From Candidatus Tiamatella sp. (GTDB lineage Archaea > Thermoproteota > Thermoprotei_A > Sulfolobales > Acidilobaceae), in assembly GCA_015522645.1 (NCBI GenBank), contig WALV01000065.1, forward strand, positions 16,075 to 80,074: 64,000 nucleotides of DNA, written 5' to 3'. Shown in pieces: positions 9,334-18,480 of the stretch (positions are counted from its first letter, which is position 1; each line of letters opens with the position of its first letter). The position numbers and the translations under genes were made by a program. A model generated the notes under the pieces. The model was not told the DNA's origin, searched no databases, and worked only from the letters and a program-made list of their open reading frames with translations.

Positions 9334-9371
9334 TCTGCAAGTCACCTTAACCGCTTTCACCTTCACGTCTC

Positions 9372-9379
9372 TTTATAAA
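9372..9379 (-). promoter_or_regulatory. TATA box of the geranylgeranyl reductase gene
   Basis: TTTATAAA on the minus strand. About 26 nt downstream places the transcript start near 9349, upstream of GTG 9333 and its AGGTGA but downstream of the longer-frame GTG 9366. It therefore helps decide the start. Inferred from spacing only. Confidence 0.45.
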
Positions 9380-9426
9380 GCCCCTGTATACTAAATTATT
9401 TCAATGATAGTAATAGGGTGTTGTAA

Positions 9427-10233
9427 TTGTTGAATAAGGAAACAAAGATTCTTGAAACAAGGCCCCATCCCGCTAGTTTTCTGGGATCATATTTTCTATG
9501 GGGATATCTTTTCTTGGTTTCCCTTTTAACATACTTGAAGCCTGGTATTTACAGTCCACTTTGTGGTAAAATAACCTTTGTATCTTGTGGTAACATAGCC
9601 TTCGTTTCCTGGGCGGTTCTAGTAATAGTTCCGTACCTTGTCAGGGCGTATCAGAATGTTTCAATAGGTAATCTTCTACTAGGGATTTTCATAGTAATAA
9701 TAGGGCCATTATTGGCTTTCATAGGATATGGAGACAGATCCTACTCGTATTATACTGGTATAGGCTTAGGATTGATAGGAATGCTTGCAGTCGAGTTGCA
9801 TAGGAGAGCACACCACTATACAATAACTGATAGGAGAATAATCATAGAGTACAACAGCTTTTACAAGAAAAGGAGGAGGGATCTAGTCTACGAAAGGGTG
9901 CAGGAGTTCATAGTAGAAAAACCATTATTAGGTAGAATATTTGGTTTCGGGCACATATACCCCATTACGGCTTCGAGAATAGGCACCGGTAGTGACGCTG
10001 TAACAGTGGGTGGAGGCGTAGCAGCTAAGGGAGTACTGGGAGGGGTTGCCACTACTAAAACAGTTGAGATGCCTAGAAGCAGGAGCTTTTATATTCTCTA
10101 TGGTATCCCCGACCCGGAGAGCACATATGATAAACTCGTTAACCTTCAATCGATGAGCCAGTCAGCCCCCTATTTAAGAGAGCTAGTCAGTGATATGAAG
10201 AAACTTGTGGAGGATAAAGAGGAGAAGAAATAG
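9427..10233 (+). CDS. Membrane protein with bacterial-PH-like (DUF304/bPH2) domain
   Basis: A 268-residue protein with four hydrophobic segments in residues ~18-120, then a bPH2-like region beginning HHYTITDRRIIIEYNSFYKK and VYERVQEF, the standard 'Y.lTdeRii' entry of DUF304 proteins. A glycine-rich stretch (GGGVAAKGVLGG) interrupts the PH fold, and the C-terminus is charged and coiled-coil-like (KKLVEDKEEKK). The function of these membrane PH proteins is unknown; they may bind lipids or scaffold partners. Start TTG 9427 (TTG 9430 is in frame) is 6 nt after GGGTG. The HD-domain gene follows after 46 nt. Confidence 0.75.
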   Translation: MLNKETKILETRPHPASFLGSYFLWGYLFLVSLLTYLKPGIYSPLCGKITFVSCGNIAFVSWAVLVIVPYLVRAYQNVSIGNLLLGIFIVIIGPLLAFIGYGDRSYSYYTGIGLGLIGMLAVELHRRAHHYTITDRRIIIEYNSFYKKRRRDLVYERVQEFIVEKPLLGRIFGFGHIYPITASRIGTGSDAVTVGGGVAAKGVLGGVATTKTVEMPRSRSFYILYGIPDPESTYDKLVNLQSMSQSAPYLRELVSDMKKLVEDKEEKK

Positions 10234-10279
10234 AACTTTTAGAGTATATGTTCGACTTTCCAGTAACTGGGGGTAGATA

Positions 10280-11875
10280 TTGAAGCATGGAGGCCTTATA
10301 GGCGCCTACAAGTATAGGGCAGTTATATTGGACCCTGTCCACGGGTTCATACCAGTAAACGAGGCTGAGTACAGTCTATTACAGTCACCCTTTATGCGAA
10401 GGCTACATGATATAACGCAGCTTGGCCTCACGTTCCTAGTATACCCGGGTGCTCGGCATACTAGATTCGAGCACAGCATAGGTGTTATGCATTTAATGGG
10501 GCGGTTTGCAGAGAAAATAGCGTCAATCGTACAGGAAGACTCGGATCTTTGTTCTGCGATAACTAAAAATTGTAGCAAACGGGAGCTGAGGAATTTCATC
10601 CAACTCTCAAGGCTAACGGGGCTGCTCCATGATATAGGTCACTTGCCTTTCAGCCATCAGATGGAGATAGCGCTTACTAACATCGAGTCCAACCGGGGAA
10701 TATCTTTTCCATGGTCAAAGGAGTTCAACGGAAAGGTGCATGAGTACTATACAATGAAATTCATCAGATTCATTGGAGAGAACCTAGTAAAGCGGAGGCT
10801 GAAGCTACAGCAGCTAATACAGGCCGTGGAGGATGCCTTATTTAACGATACAGGAAATAGTAAGCCTAGGAAGGATGTACTTGATAAGCTAGGACTCACA
10901 GAGGGTTCATATCGCGTTGTAAATCAATTAATCTCAGGTACAATTGACGCGGATAGACTAGATTACGTCTTAAGGGATTCTCTCCATACTGGAGTGGTGT
11001 ATGGTAGAGTAGATATTGATAGGCTGATATACGCCTTGACAATAGATATTGCAGGAAGTAAGCCTCACGTTATGTACGATATAAGAGGACTATCCTCCCT
11101 TGAAGACATGATTGATTCTAGGATTAAAATGTACAAATGGCTTTATCTGCACCATAAGAACACATCGTTCTACATAGCACTTACCAAGATTCTACAAGGC
11201 ATAATTGACAACTGGGATAAAATTAAACCACATGTATATCCCCACATAGGCGACATGGACTTCATTCGATTTATGAATCCCGATGTAATAGCGGGTCTTA
11301 TAGGTAGATCCCAAGTCTCTTTCGACGAACACGAGTTTATGCAGGCCGCTAAAATACTGAAGACACTTGGAGACGACGAAGAGAAGAGGTGGGCTTCAAG
11401 CATCATGGAAAGAAGGGATCTTTTACCCGTATCCATCGTTAAACGCCTCGGTGATATAACTCTCTACGCAAGCAAGCGTCCGCAAGAAGTTATACGCCAA
11501 CTATCAAACTTCCTAGTAGACGGTGCGAACGTTTCTAAATTGGAAAATGAGCTTCTAAAGGAATATGCCTTACAGCACGTCAGCAAACTAAGAGAGGAAT
11601 GTGGGATGAATTATTCTAAGGCAAGTTTCACTATTTCATCATTAAGTATCGAGAAGAGAGCGTTGAGGAGAGACTTGAAAGTAAAGGGAACAAGGATTCT
11701 AGGACTGACGGATGTTTCGAGCCATGTAAGAGGCATCCATTACTCTGCTAGTGAACCAATAGTCTATGTTCACGTGTATTCGGATGACGAGTGCGAACAC
11801 TTATACATTAGAAGGAATGTAGAGTCGATTAAGGAAATGGTGTTCAAGACTATAGAGAAAGTAGTTTTAAACTAG
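10280..11875 (+). CDS. HD-domain phosphohydrolase (dNTPase/SAMHD1-like)
   Basis: A 531-residue protein of the HD superfamily. Metal-binding features are in order: TRFEHSIGVMHL with H65, the HD pair H117-D118 in GLLHDIGHLPFSH, and TIDADRLDYVLRDS near 221-233. The opening DPVHGFIPVNEAEYSLLQSPFMRRL block and YPGARHTRFEHS are typical of dGTPase/SAMHD1-type proteins, so a role in hydrolysing nucleotides is plausible, but substrate is unknown. The C-terminal ~200 residues are not assigned. Start TTG 10280 follows GGGGGT. The last 4 bp overlap the convergent GGPP synthase gene. Confidence 0.87.
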   Translation: MKHGGLIGAYKYRAVILDPVHGFIPVNEAEYSLLQSPFMRRLHDITQLGLTFLVYPGARHTRFEHSIGVMHLMGRFAEKIASIVQEDSDLCSAITKNCSKRELRNFIQLSRLTGLLHDIGHLPFSHQMEIALTNIESNRGISFPWSKEFNGKVHEYYTMKFIRFIGENLVKRRLKLQQLIQAVEDALFNDTGNSKPRKDVLDKLGLTEGSYRVVNQLISGTIDADRLDYVLRDSLHTGVVYGRVDIDRLIYALTIDIAGSKPHVMYDIRGLSSLEDMIDSRIKMYKWLYLHHKNTSFYIALTKILQGIIDNWDKIKPHVYPHIGDMDFIRFMNPDVIAGLIGRSQVSFDEHEFMQAAKILKTLGDDEEKRWASSIMERRDLLPVSIVKRLGDITLYASKRPQEVIRQLSNFLVDGANVSKLENELLKEYALQHVSKLREECGMNYSKASFTISSLSIEKRALRRDLKVKGTRILGLTDVSSHVRGIHYSASEPIVYVHVYSDDECEHLYIRRNVESIKEMVFKTIEKVVLN

Positions 11876-12828
11876 AAACCATAACCTAGGGATAGGTTTG
11901 CCTCTTCAAGCATTTTCTCCGCCATAAAGTATGGAATCAAGGATAGTGCTCTGGTATATTTGTTGTCCGGCAAACTCCAAAGGAGTTTCCCAGTCTCTTC
12001 AATAACTATTCTAAGTTTATCGATTCCTTTCTCTATATAAACATTATAATCGGGCACATCATTATCCCTCCATTCCCTACCAGGGTCGAGGTATTTAATG
12101 AAAAGTTTGACTCCTGGCTGGAGATCCTGCCATTTCAATTTGTCTGAAGGTACGTTTGCCAGGTCAACTATATCATCGGCAATTTGGTACGCTAGACCTA
12201 GACTGTCACCGTACTTGTTAAGTGTATCGAGGTGCTCATCGCCGCTCGCGGAAATAGCTCCTAGTATCACTGCTAGCCTGAAAAGTGCTCCTGTCTTGTA
12301 AATGGCGACATTCTCATAGTCCTCAGGTTTCAGTATGGGATATAGAAAGCTGTCGGCTACTTCTCCTCTAGTGGTTTGTTCCCAAGCTCGTATAACATGT
12401 GTTATCGCCTTGAACCCGTATTTCTCAACTATTCTCTGAGCAACCGATATTATAAGTACGCTGACTAAAACGGTCTTAGATATACCGTGAGCAATCCAAC
12501 TTGCTTTTTTATTCCTCCTAAACTCGTCTACGTCTACTATATCATCTAGGGCAAGTGATGCAGCCTGAACCAGCTCCACAGCCACAGCAGCGTCCAAAGC
12601 CTCTAAAGGATCGCCTCCCAAGGCTTTCGCAGTGAGTATTGTGAGGAAGCCTCTGAACCGTTTGCCTCCCTCAGTTATATACCTCTGGATTTCAAGCACC
12701 TGGCCGTGTTTATCGACCGCGAACTCTTTCAGCTTATCATCTATCATATCCTTCGCATGCAGCCACTCGTCTACAATAACATTCTTTATATCCCTTAATT
12801 GCTGGCTGTCCAGCGTCGTCAGCTCCAA
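11872..12828 (-). CDS. Polyprenyl (geranylgeranyl) diphosphate synthase
   Basis: A 318-residue trans-prenyltransferase that elongates IPP and allylic diphosphates to about C20 for archaeal lipids. GGKRFRG (54-60), first Asp-rich motif DDIVD (95-99) and second DDIVD (218-222) are all present. The frame stays open to 13092 across the divergent threonine dehydratase gene, which is not credible; TTG 12828, preceded by GAAGGTG with a 6-nt gap, gives the normal family length. Product chain length (C15, C20 or longer) is inferred from archaeal context. The gene is divergent from ilvA with about 100 bp between the two starts. Confidence 0.93.
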   Translation of the reverse strand: MELTTLDSQQLRDIKNVIVDEWLHAKDMIDDKLKEFAVDKHGQVLEIQRYITEGGKRFRGFLTILTAKALGGDPLEALDAAVAVELVQAASLALDDIVDVDEFRRNKKASWIAHGISKTVLVSVLIISVAQRIVEKYGFKAITHVIRAWEQTTRGEVADSFLYPILKPEDYENVAIYKTGALFRLAVILGAISASGDEHLDTLNKYGDSLGLAYQIADDIVDLANVPSDKLKWQDLQPGVKLFIKYLDPGREWRDNDVPDYNVYIEKGIDKLRIVIEETGKLLWSLPDNKYTRALSLIPYFMAEKMLEEANLSLGYGF

Positions 12829-12883
12829 TGCCTGCACCTTCAATCCATTTAGACAATGAGACGTCGGGCATATATTAATACAT

Positions 12884-12891
12884 CTATAAAT
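12884..12891 (+). promoter_or_regulatory. TATA-like box for threonine dehydratase
   Basis: CTATAAAT lies about 45 nt before TTG 12932 in the AT-rich spacer shared with the divergent GGPP synthase gene; a second AT-rich block (TATTAATA, 12873-12880) could serve the opposite strand. Assigned by sequence and spacing only. Confidence 0.35.
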
Positions 12892-12931
12892 GTATAAAAC
12901 ACGCTGTCTTGAACGGCATAGGTGTAAAGAC

Positions 12932-14158
12932 TTGAGTATAGAAGAGATTTTTAGGGATACCTTAGAAGCACGTGAAGTGCTATCCAAGGCAATACATGTG
13001 ACACCACTTGATTTCTCTGCAACATACTCGAAAATGTTCAAGGCGAAGATATTCCTGAAACTGGAGAATTTGCAGAAAACGGGTTCTTTCAAGGTAAGAG
13101 GAGCATATTACAAAATATGGAGTATTTCTAAGAGGGAGAGAAAAGGGGTAGTCGCTGCAAGTGCAGGGAACCATGCCCAGGGAGTAGCGTTTGCGGCTAC
13201 AAGCCAGGGAATCCCTTCCATTATTGTTATGCCGGAAACTGCTCCAATATCAAAGATTGAGGCTACAAGGAATTACGGGGCTGAAGTAGTGCTTCATGGA
13301 AGAGTATACGATGATGCTTTAAAAAAGGCGATGGAGATAGCCGAGGAGAAGGGTTACGTGTTTATTCACCCGTTTGACGATCCGAAGGTAATTGCTGGTC
13401 AGGGAACTATTTTGCATGAAGCGTTAGAGCAGTTAGGAGAACCACCGGACACTATTATAACACCTATAGGTGGGGGAGGCCTCGCGTCCGGGCTGATTGT
13501 TGTGGCTAGGCATCTTTGGGGTAATAAAACTAGGATCATTGGTGTAGAGCCTAGCTATGCGCCTAAATTCACTGAAAGCCTGAGGAAGGGGCATCCAGTT
13601 GAAGTCCCCGCCCATCCTGGTATAATGGACGGTTTAGTAGTTAAAGTTCCCGGGGAACTGACATTCAGGATAATTTCCAAGTATATAGACGATATAGTCA
13701 CGGTGGATGATAGAGAAGTAAGTGAAGCAATTTACATGCTACTCGAACGTAATAAGACTTTGGCTGAGGGAGCAGGAGCTGCTCCTCTAGCTGCACTGCT
13801 AACTGGTAGAGTCAAGGTTGGGGATGGTGAGAAAGTTTTACTAATAATATCAGGTGGTAATATTGATCCTACTAGACTTGTTAGAGTGGTTAATTACGAG
13901 CTTGGGAAAGGGCGTAGAATAGTCAGGCTGGAAGGACTAATACCCGACGAACCCGGGTCTCTGAATAGAGTCCTTGGAATAATAGCTTTAGCTAGGCTTA
14001 ACATCATAGACATCAGGCATGATAGAATAAGTCCGGTATTAGAGCCTGGATGGGCTAAGATTGAAGTTTACGCTGAGGCTCCTAGTGAAGAATCTGTTGG
14101 TAATGTTCTAGAGAAACTAAATGGTGAGGGGTTCCCATTCAAATTACTTCGGTACTAA
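12932..14158 (+). CDS. Threonine ammonia-lyase (threonine dehydratase), PLP enzyme with ACT domain
   Basis: A 408-residue enzyme converting threonine to 2-oxobutyrate and ammonia. The PLP lysine is K54 in GSFKVRGAYY, the substrate loop is SAGNHAQG and the phosphate-binding loop is GGGGLASG. After about residue 330 a C-terminal ACT domain starts at IPDEPGSLNRVLGIIALARL, suggesting feedback control by an amino acid. The short form with one ACT domain resembles catabolic or archaeal IlvA/TdcB. Start TTG 12932 has AGGTGT upstream; the longer frame from 12890 starts inside the promoter. Its product could feed the ferredoxin oxidoreductase at 56.7 kb. Confidence 0.92.
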   Translation: MSIEEIFRDTLEAREVLSKAIHVTPLDFSATYSKMFKAKIFLKLENLQKTGSFKVRGAYYKIWSISKRERKGVVAASAGNHAQGVAFAATSQGIPSIIVMPETAPISKIEATRNYGAEVVLHGRVYDDALKKAMEIAEEKGYVFIHPFDDPKVIAGQGTILHEALEQLGEPPDTIITPIGGGGLASGLIVVARHLWGNKTRIIGVEPSYAPKFTESLRKGHPVEVPAHPGIMDGLVVKVPGELTFRIISKYIDDIVTVDDREVSEAIYMLLERNKTLAEGAGAAPLAALLTGRVKVGDGEKVLLIISGGNIDPTRLVRVVNYELGKGRRIVRLEGLIPDEPGSLNRVLGIIALARLNIIDIRHDRISPVLEPGWAKIEVYAEAPSEESVGNVLEKLNGEGFPFKLLRY

Positions 14159-14163
14159 TTGTT

Positions 14164-14472
14164 TTACTCGATAACAGTTATGTTATCGCCTGGGAACCCC
14201 ATTTCTACCAATATTTCTTTTACTCTATCTCTGTGGTCTCCTTGGAGCTCTATTCTTCCGTCTTTCGCTGTTCCTCCCGTTGCAAGCTTTCTCTTCAGCT
14301 CTGAAGCTAGTTTCTTTAAGTTCACCTCTTTCTCGTTTAAACCATCTATTATAGTTACTTCCTTCCCAAAACGCCTTCTTTCTAGGCGGATCCTGATTTC
14401 CTGTTGTTCAGTTACAAGCTGTTCACAAAGTTCAGGGGGTAAACCTCCGCATAGAGAATCGAATTCACCCAT
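14164..14472 (-). CDS. Translation initiation factor aIF1 (SUI1 family)
   Basis: About 102 residues. The SUI1 core is clear: [40 protein letters not shown] and [15 protein letters not shown]. The protein binds the small ribosomal subunit near the P site and enforces start-codon fidelity. ATG 14472 is favoured over ATG 14490 because GGGTGTAGGG lies just upstream. It converges on threonine dehydratase with a 5-nt gap and is divergent from rpoP. Confidence 0.94.
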   Translation of the reverse strand: MGEFDSLCGGLPPELCEQLVTEQQEIRIRLERRRFGKEVTIIDGLNEKEVNLKKLASELKRKLATGGTAKDGRIELQGDHRDRVKEILVEMGFPGDNITVIE

Positions 14473-14598
14473 GGTTTTCCCTACACCCATATATGTTTTA
14501 CACGTAAAGTATACGTGGTCCGTTCTTATCCTGTGGACTCTGGAAAAAATAAATATTTATCCTCTGAAATGTAAAATTCCGTTTCTAGGTGTAGGTCT

Positions 14599-14775
14599 GT
14601 GGAGAGGTACTCCGAGCTTGAGGGAGAGGATATCGAATACTTGTGTCCTAATTGCGGTGCAATTGTGAAAAAGAGTGAAATTGAGCTTTTACCTAGCTTA
14701 ATGTGCCCTAGATGCGGTTTTAGAGGATTATTTAAACTCAAGAGACCTGGGAAAATACTATTCAGGGCGATTTAA
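14599..14775 (+). CDS. rpoP: DNA-directed RNA polymerase subunit P (Rpo12), short gene
   Basis: A 58-residue protein beginning at GTG 14599 with AGGTGT a few nt upstream. It has the RPC10/RpoP zinc ribbon: C16-x2-C19 (CPNCG) and C36-x2-C39 (CPRCG), followed by a basic FKLKRPGKILFRAI tail that matches archaeal RpoP. The first 14 residues are a slightly long acidic N-terminal extension. The gene sits between divergent aIF1 and the convergent agmatinase, 9 nt from the latter's stop. Confidence 0.87.
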   Translation: MERYSELEGEDIEYLCPNCGAIVKKSEIELLPSLMCPRCGFRGLFKLKRPGKILFRAI

Positions 14776-14784
14776 ATAAGGTAG

Positions 14785-15693
14785 TTATTCCCTCCTACCT
14801 CTTTTAATATGATGCATTGCCGCTAATTCAATAACCAGTTTACTCGCTAGAATACTGGTGATTTCACTAGGATCATAAGCAGGCGCGGTTTCCATAACGT
14901 CGAACCCTACCAGTCTATGGTCTATGGTGTTCCATAGTACATCTAGGACTAGTGAGGGGGATAGTCCCTCTGGTTCCGGATTCCCTACTCCGGGTGCGTA
15001 GGAAGGATCGAATGCATCCATATCTATGCTAATGTAATAGTGGTTGCAGTCAGCTAGGAAGTTTTTAAGCTTTAATGACAACATGCTTTCCCCAAGACCT
15101 AGTGCTTCGAGGCTGGTAATAATTTCGTATCCTTTACTTATAGCATACTCGTATTCGTCATCCGAGAAACCTCTTACACCGATGTAAAATAGTTTAAGGT
15201 TACCTCCATACTTTTCATTTAACCTGCGCACTACACTAGCGTGACTATATTTGCATCCCAGGTAATCCTCACGTAAATCCATATGTGCATCTATCCATAT
15301 TATACATGGATTAATTCTTCTAAAGGCAGACAACGCCCCTAGTGTACCTAAGTGTTCCCCACCAATAAGCACGGGAACCCTGTTTCCTTCTATGAGGACC
15401 TTATAGGCTTCCTCGACTCTCCTAACAGTTTCACGGGGATCCCCGTAAACCACGGCTATATCTCCCTCATCACTGATACCTCCAATATCATCGAGGTCGA
15501 TCCTAGCCCTGAGACTATTGAATTCTATATACCTAGAGGCGGTTCTAACAGCATTAGGCCCAAACCGTTGCCCTGTTCTAAATGAGGATGTAGAGTCAAA
15601 TGGGAACCCAATTAGACTATACAAAGTTTTCTCCGGCTTAGCCTTGTACCCCCCGAAGGACTCGGGCGCCTCTATCGTGTATAAAGACTTCAA
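14785..15693 (-). CDS. speB: Agmatinase (ureohydrolase family)
   Basis: A 302-residue Mn-dependent hydrolase, most likely releasing urea and putrescine from agmatine in polyamine synthesis. Metal ligands are in place: H114 in GGEHLG, D135, H137 and D139 in IDAHMD, and D224 and D226 in SIDMDAFDP. FDVMETAPAYD near the C-terminus supplies the conserved Glu. Start TTG 15693 is 8 nt after GGTG. Arginase or guanidinobutyrase activity cannot be excluded from sequence, but archaeal members of this form are usually agmatinases. It is divergent from glyS. Confidence 0.9.
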   Translation of the reverse strand: MKSLYTIEAPESFGGYKAKPEKTLYSLIGFPFDSTSSFRTGQRFGPNAVRTASRYIEFNSLRARIDLDDIGGISDEGDIAVVYGDPRETVRRVEEAYKVLIEGNRVPVLIGGEHLGTLGALSAFRRINPCIIWIDAHMDLREDYLGCKYSHASVVRRLNEKYGGNLKLFYIGVRGFSDDEYEYAISKGYEIITSLEALGLGESMLSLKLKNFLADCNHYYISIDMDAFDPSYAPGVGNPEPEGLSPSLVLDVLWNTIDHRLVGFDVMETAPAYDPSEITSILASKLVIELAAMHHIKRGRRE

Positions 15694-15776
15694 CAGTAGT
15701 ACACCGCTAGTAAAAGTGGGTTAATCTCTTTATTTATAATCCTATACAAACTCGAAGCAATCAAGGGTTGGTAACT

Positions 15777-17525
15777 ATGGCTGAGGTAGAAGCAGACAAG
15801 TACGAAAGACTAATGGATCTCGCGAAAAGGAGAGGGTATCTTTGGCCTTCATACGAGATCTACGGTGGAGTAGCAGGCTTCTATGACTTAGGTCCTTACG
15901 GTGTTATGCTTAAAAGGAATATAATTGATAAATGGAGGGAAATGTTCGTCAGGAGACACCAACATGTAGTTGTAGAAGTAGAGACACCCATAATCGGCCC
16001 CTCAAAAATATATGAGGCCTCGGGTCACGTTGGAAACTTCACGGATCCCATAGTTGAATGCTTGAAGTGTGGTAGGAAATTCAGGGCAGATCACTTAGTA
16101 GAAGATAAGCTTGGAGTAAACGTTGAAGGCTTAACACCGAGTGATTTAACTAAACTCATAAGAGAGCATGATATCCGCTGCCCAGTTTGTGGAGGCGAGC
16201 TAGGCGAAGTAAAGACTTTCAACTTACTATTCGAGACAAAGATAGGACCCTACGAGGCGAGTAAAGGATTCGTAAGACCAGAACTTGCCCAAGGGGTTTT
16301 TATTGCTTTCAAAAGAGTATACGAGGCAATGAGGAATCGTTTGCCAATAGGTATAGCTCAAGTAGGCAGGGTCGGCAGAAACGAGATAAGCCCTCGTCAA
16401 GGAGTTATAAGGCTGAGAGAGTTCACTATAATGGAGATGGAGTTCTTTATTGATCCTAGAGAAGAAGATTGCCCGTGGTTCCCAGCAGTATCCAATGAGA
16501 AACTCCTCATACTAACCCAGGATGCACGCTTGAATAAACGTGGTCCACAGCAGTATAAGGTGGGAGAGGCAGTTGATGAAGGAGTAATTTACCATAAATG
16601 CTTGGCATACTGGATGGTTATAGGTAAGAAGTTCATCGAAGAGCTAGGCGTCAGTTCTCAGGATATTATGTTCGAAGACAAGTTACCAGAGGAAAGGGCT
16701 CATTATAGCAGCCAAACGTTCGATGAGAAAGTAAAAGTGTCTAGATGGGGGTGGATCGAGGTTGCTGGACATAGTTACAGGGGAGACTACGATTTATCTC
16801 GCCACATAAAGTACAGTGGAAAAGATTTAAGGGTATATAAGAGGCTCGATAAACCTCTTATCCGAGAGACAGTAAGATATTTTATAAACAAAGCATTAAT
16901 AGGGCAGGAATACAAGAATAAGGCTTCTCTAGTCATTAAGGCAATAGAAGAGGCAGGCGTTGAGAGGTTGTATAAAGAACTGATGGAAAAAGGGTCAATA
17001 GAAATAGCAGGCTATCGTGTTACAATGGGTATGATTCTGAAGAAAACTATGGAAGAGAAAATTACAGGAGAGAAATTCATTCCACATGTTATAGAGCCCT
17101 CGTTTGGAACCGACAGGATAGTGTTCGTGACACTAGAACATGCATACAGGGAAAAGGAAGGTAGAAGAATACTTAGCCTCCCAAGGAACATAGCTCCAAT
17201 ACAGGTATCAGTTTTCCCGCTTATAGAGAGAGACGAGGAGCTGAAAAAAGTCTCCTGGAACATCTACACGCTCTTGACGCATGGGGGATTTACTGTTATA
17301 TACGATGACTCAGGTAACATAGGAAAGAGATATGCAAGGAGCGATGAAATAGGCGTACCATTTGCAGTAACGGTGGACTACACAACACTGAATGACAATA
17401 CGGTTACAGTAAGGGATAGAGATACATGGCAACAGGTTAGAGTTAACATTAATAGATTGCCAAGCCTAATTAGAATAGCACTTGGAAGCAGGCTTCCACT
17501 AGAGGAGCTTGTGAACCAGGTTTAG
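15777..17525 (+). CDS. glyS: Glycyl-tRNA synthetase (alpha2 class II)
   Basis: A 582-residue enzyme of the eukaryote/archaea-type homodimeric GlyRS. The N-terminus LMDLAKRRGYLWPSYEIYGG and GFYDLGPYG are hallmark, as are the zinc-ribbon insert C95-x2-C98 (CLKCG) with C135-x2-C138 (CPVCG) and the class II motif 3 region (EPSFGTDRI). The anticodon-binding domain is at the C-terminus (IAPIQVSVFPL onward). ATG 15777 with upstream GGTTGGT is preferred over in-frame TTG 15768; a TATA-like TTTATAAT lies at 15733-15740. Confidence 0.96.
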   Translation: MAEVEADKYERLMDLAKRRGYLWPSYEIYGGVAGFYDLGPYGVMLKRNIIDKWREMFVRRHQHVVVEVETPIIGPSKIYEASGHVGNFTDPIVECLKCGRKFRADHLVEDKLGVNVEGLTPSDLTKLIREHDIRCPVCGGELGEVKTFNLLFETKIGPYEASKGFVRPELAQGVFIAFKRVYEAMRNRLPIGIAQVGRVGRNEISPRQGVIRLREFTIMEMEFFIDPREEDCPWFPAVSNEKLLILTQDARLNKRGPQQYKVGEAVDEGVIYHKCLAYWMVIGKKFIEELGVSSQDIMFEDKLPEERAHYSSQTFDEKVKVSRWGWIEVAGHSYRGDYDLSRHIKYSGKDLRVYKRLDKPLIRETVRYFINKALIGQEYKNKASLVIKAIEEAGVERLYKELMEKGSIEIAGYRVTMGMILKKTMEEKITGEKFIPHVIEPSFGTDRIVFVTLEHAYREKEGRRILSLPRNIAPIQVSVFPLIERDEELKKVSWNIYTLLTHGGFTVIYDDSGNIGKRYARSDEIGVPFAVTVDYTTLNDNTVTVRDRDTWQQVRVNINRLPSLIRIALGSRLPLEELVNQV

Positions 17526-17545
17526 CTATGGGGGGAATGTGGAAT

Positions 17546-17917
17546 ATGAGCGGTGAGGAGAAGAGTATAGACAAGATCTTGGATCTAATACCATCAGCTA
17601 GTCAGCTGAAGGAAACCAAGAAAGCCCTTAGAGAGAAGAGGATAAGAATAAGGTATGACGATGGGTTAGATGAGGATGAAGCTAGGGTATCGCTTAAATT
17701 AGCAGGGGAGCTCGGTATAAGGGATTACTTAGAGATAGTAGTTGCGGGGAAGAAAAGATTCGCTTTCAAGGCAATAGTGGATGAGAATGCTGAGGAAAAC
17801 ATCGTCTTCGTTAATGGTGATTTGATGGAAGAGCACGGTATAGCGGACAATAGTATAGCGACAGTCCGTGCTCATAAGGGCGGTGAGAAACTAGGAGTTA
17901 GACTCGATATATCATGA
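17546..17917 (+). CDS. Conserved crenarchaeal-type protein of unknown function
   Basis: I do not recognise this ~123-residue protein. The first half is charged and helical (IDKILDLIPSASQLKETKKA); the second half, from KRIRIRYDDGLDEDEARVSL, has alternating strands ending AHKGGEKLGVRLDI, like a small beta-barrel. It starts 20 nt after glyS and is likely co-transcribed. Three in-frame ATGs exist (17528, 17537, 17546); the last has GGGGGG at a 10-nt distance and gives MSGEEKS. High Lys/Glu content suggests a soluble cytoplasmic protein. Confidence 0.7.
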   Translation: MSGEEKSIDKILDLIPSASQLKETKKALREKRIRIRYDDGLDEDEARVSLKLAGELGIRDYLEIVVAGKKRFAFKAIVDENAEENIVFVNGDLMEEHGIADNSIATVRAHKGGEKLGVRLDIS

Positions 17918-17994
17918 GAAAAGGGTTAAGGTCCTTCTAAAGCACCCCATATAATAGCCCTGGTTTTCTCTAACAATCCCTCGTGGTGTAATAC

Positions 17995-18348
17995 ATGGGG
18001 GCTAATTTGCTAGAGGCGATCCTGTATCAACGACTGGATTTACTGGACTATGCTGAATCATTACTCGAGAAGGTAAAAATGAATGGCAATGACCTGGAAA
18101 CAGAGAGAGAACTAGTGCATATAGTCAATAGACTGAGGACGCTTCGTGAACGAATAGAGCTTGTAATACCTGTTACTAAGGATAAGGACGTTGAGACACT
18201 GCTTTCATACTATACTTACATTTCAAATCCGAGGGAAATTGAGATCCTAACGTACATTAAAAACTTAGGTGTAGGTAGTGAAAGGTTTAGAGGGGAAATA
18301 GAAAATGACATTGAAAAATTAACAGCTCTTCAAAGGAAGCTAGAATAG
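17995..18348 (+). CDS. Small helical protein of unknown function
   Basis: A 117-residue protein, almost entirely charged amphipathic helix (ERELVHIVNRLRTLRERIEL), with no Cys and no membrane segment, suggesting a coiled coil or helical bundle. ATG 17995 follows GGTGTAATAC. A TATA-like CATATAATAG at 17947-17956 suggests its own promoter. It lies in a run of uncharacterised crenarchaeal genes between glyS and endA. Function unknown. Confidence 0.65.
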   Translation: MGANLLEAILYQRLDLLDYAESLLEKVKMNGNDLETERELVHIVNRLRTLRERIELVIPVTKDKDVETLLSYYTYISNPREIEILTYIKNLGVGSERFRGEIENDIEKLTALQRKLE

Positions 18349-18480
18349 AAGGAATATGATAATGCCTTAAGCCGTCACCCGTAGATCCTATGGTTGAGTG
18401 AACTTTAACTTTTTAAGCAGCTATCCTAGATAGGATTCATTTAGAAATCGCTCAGCGATATAAAGCATCAGGTGTCTATA

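Noticed and set aside
12843..13092. N-terminal extension of GGPP synthase to 13092
   Set aside because: It would run across the divergent threonine dehydratase start and its conserved coding region; motif positions and GAAGGTG support a start at 12828.
18349..18480. C/D box RNA candidate (TATGATAATG) before the PhoU-like gene
   Set aside because: No CTGA boxes at the required spacing; looks like ordinary promoter and leader sequence.
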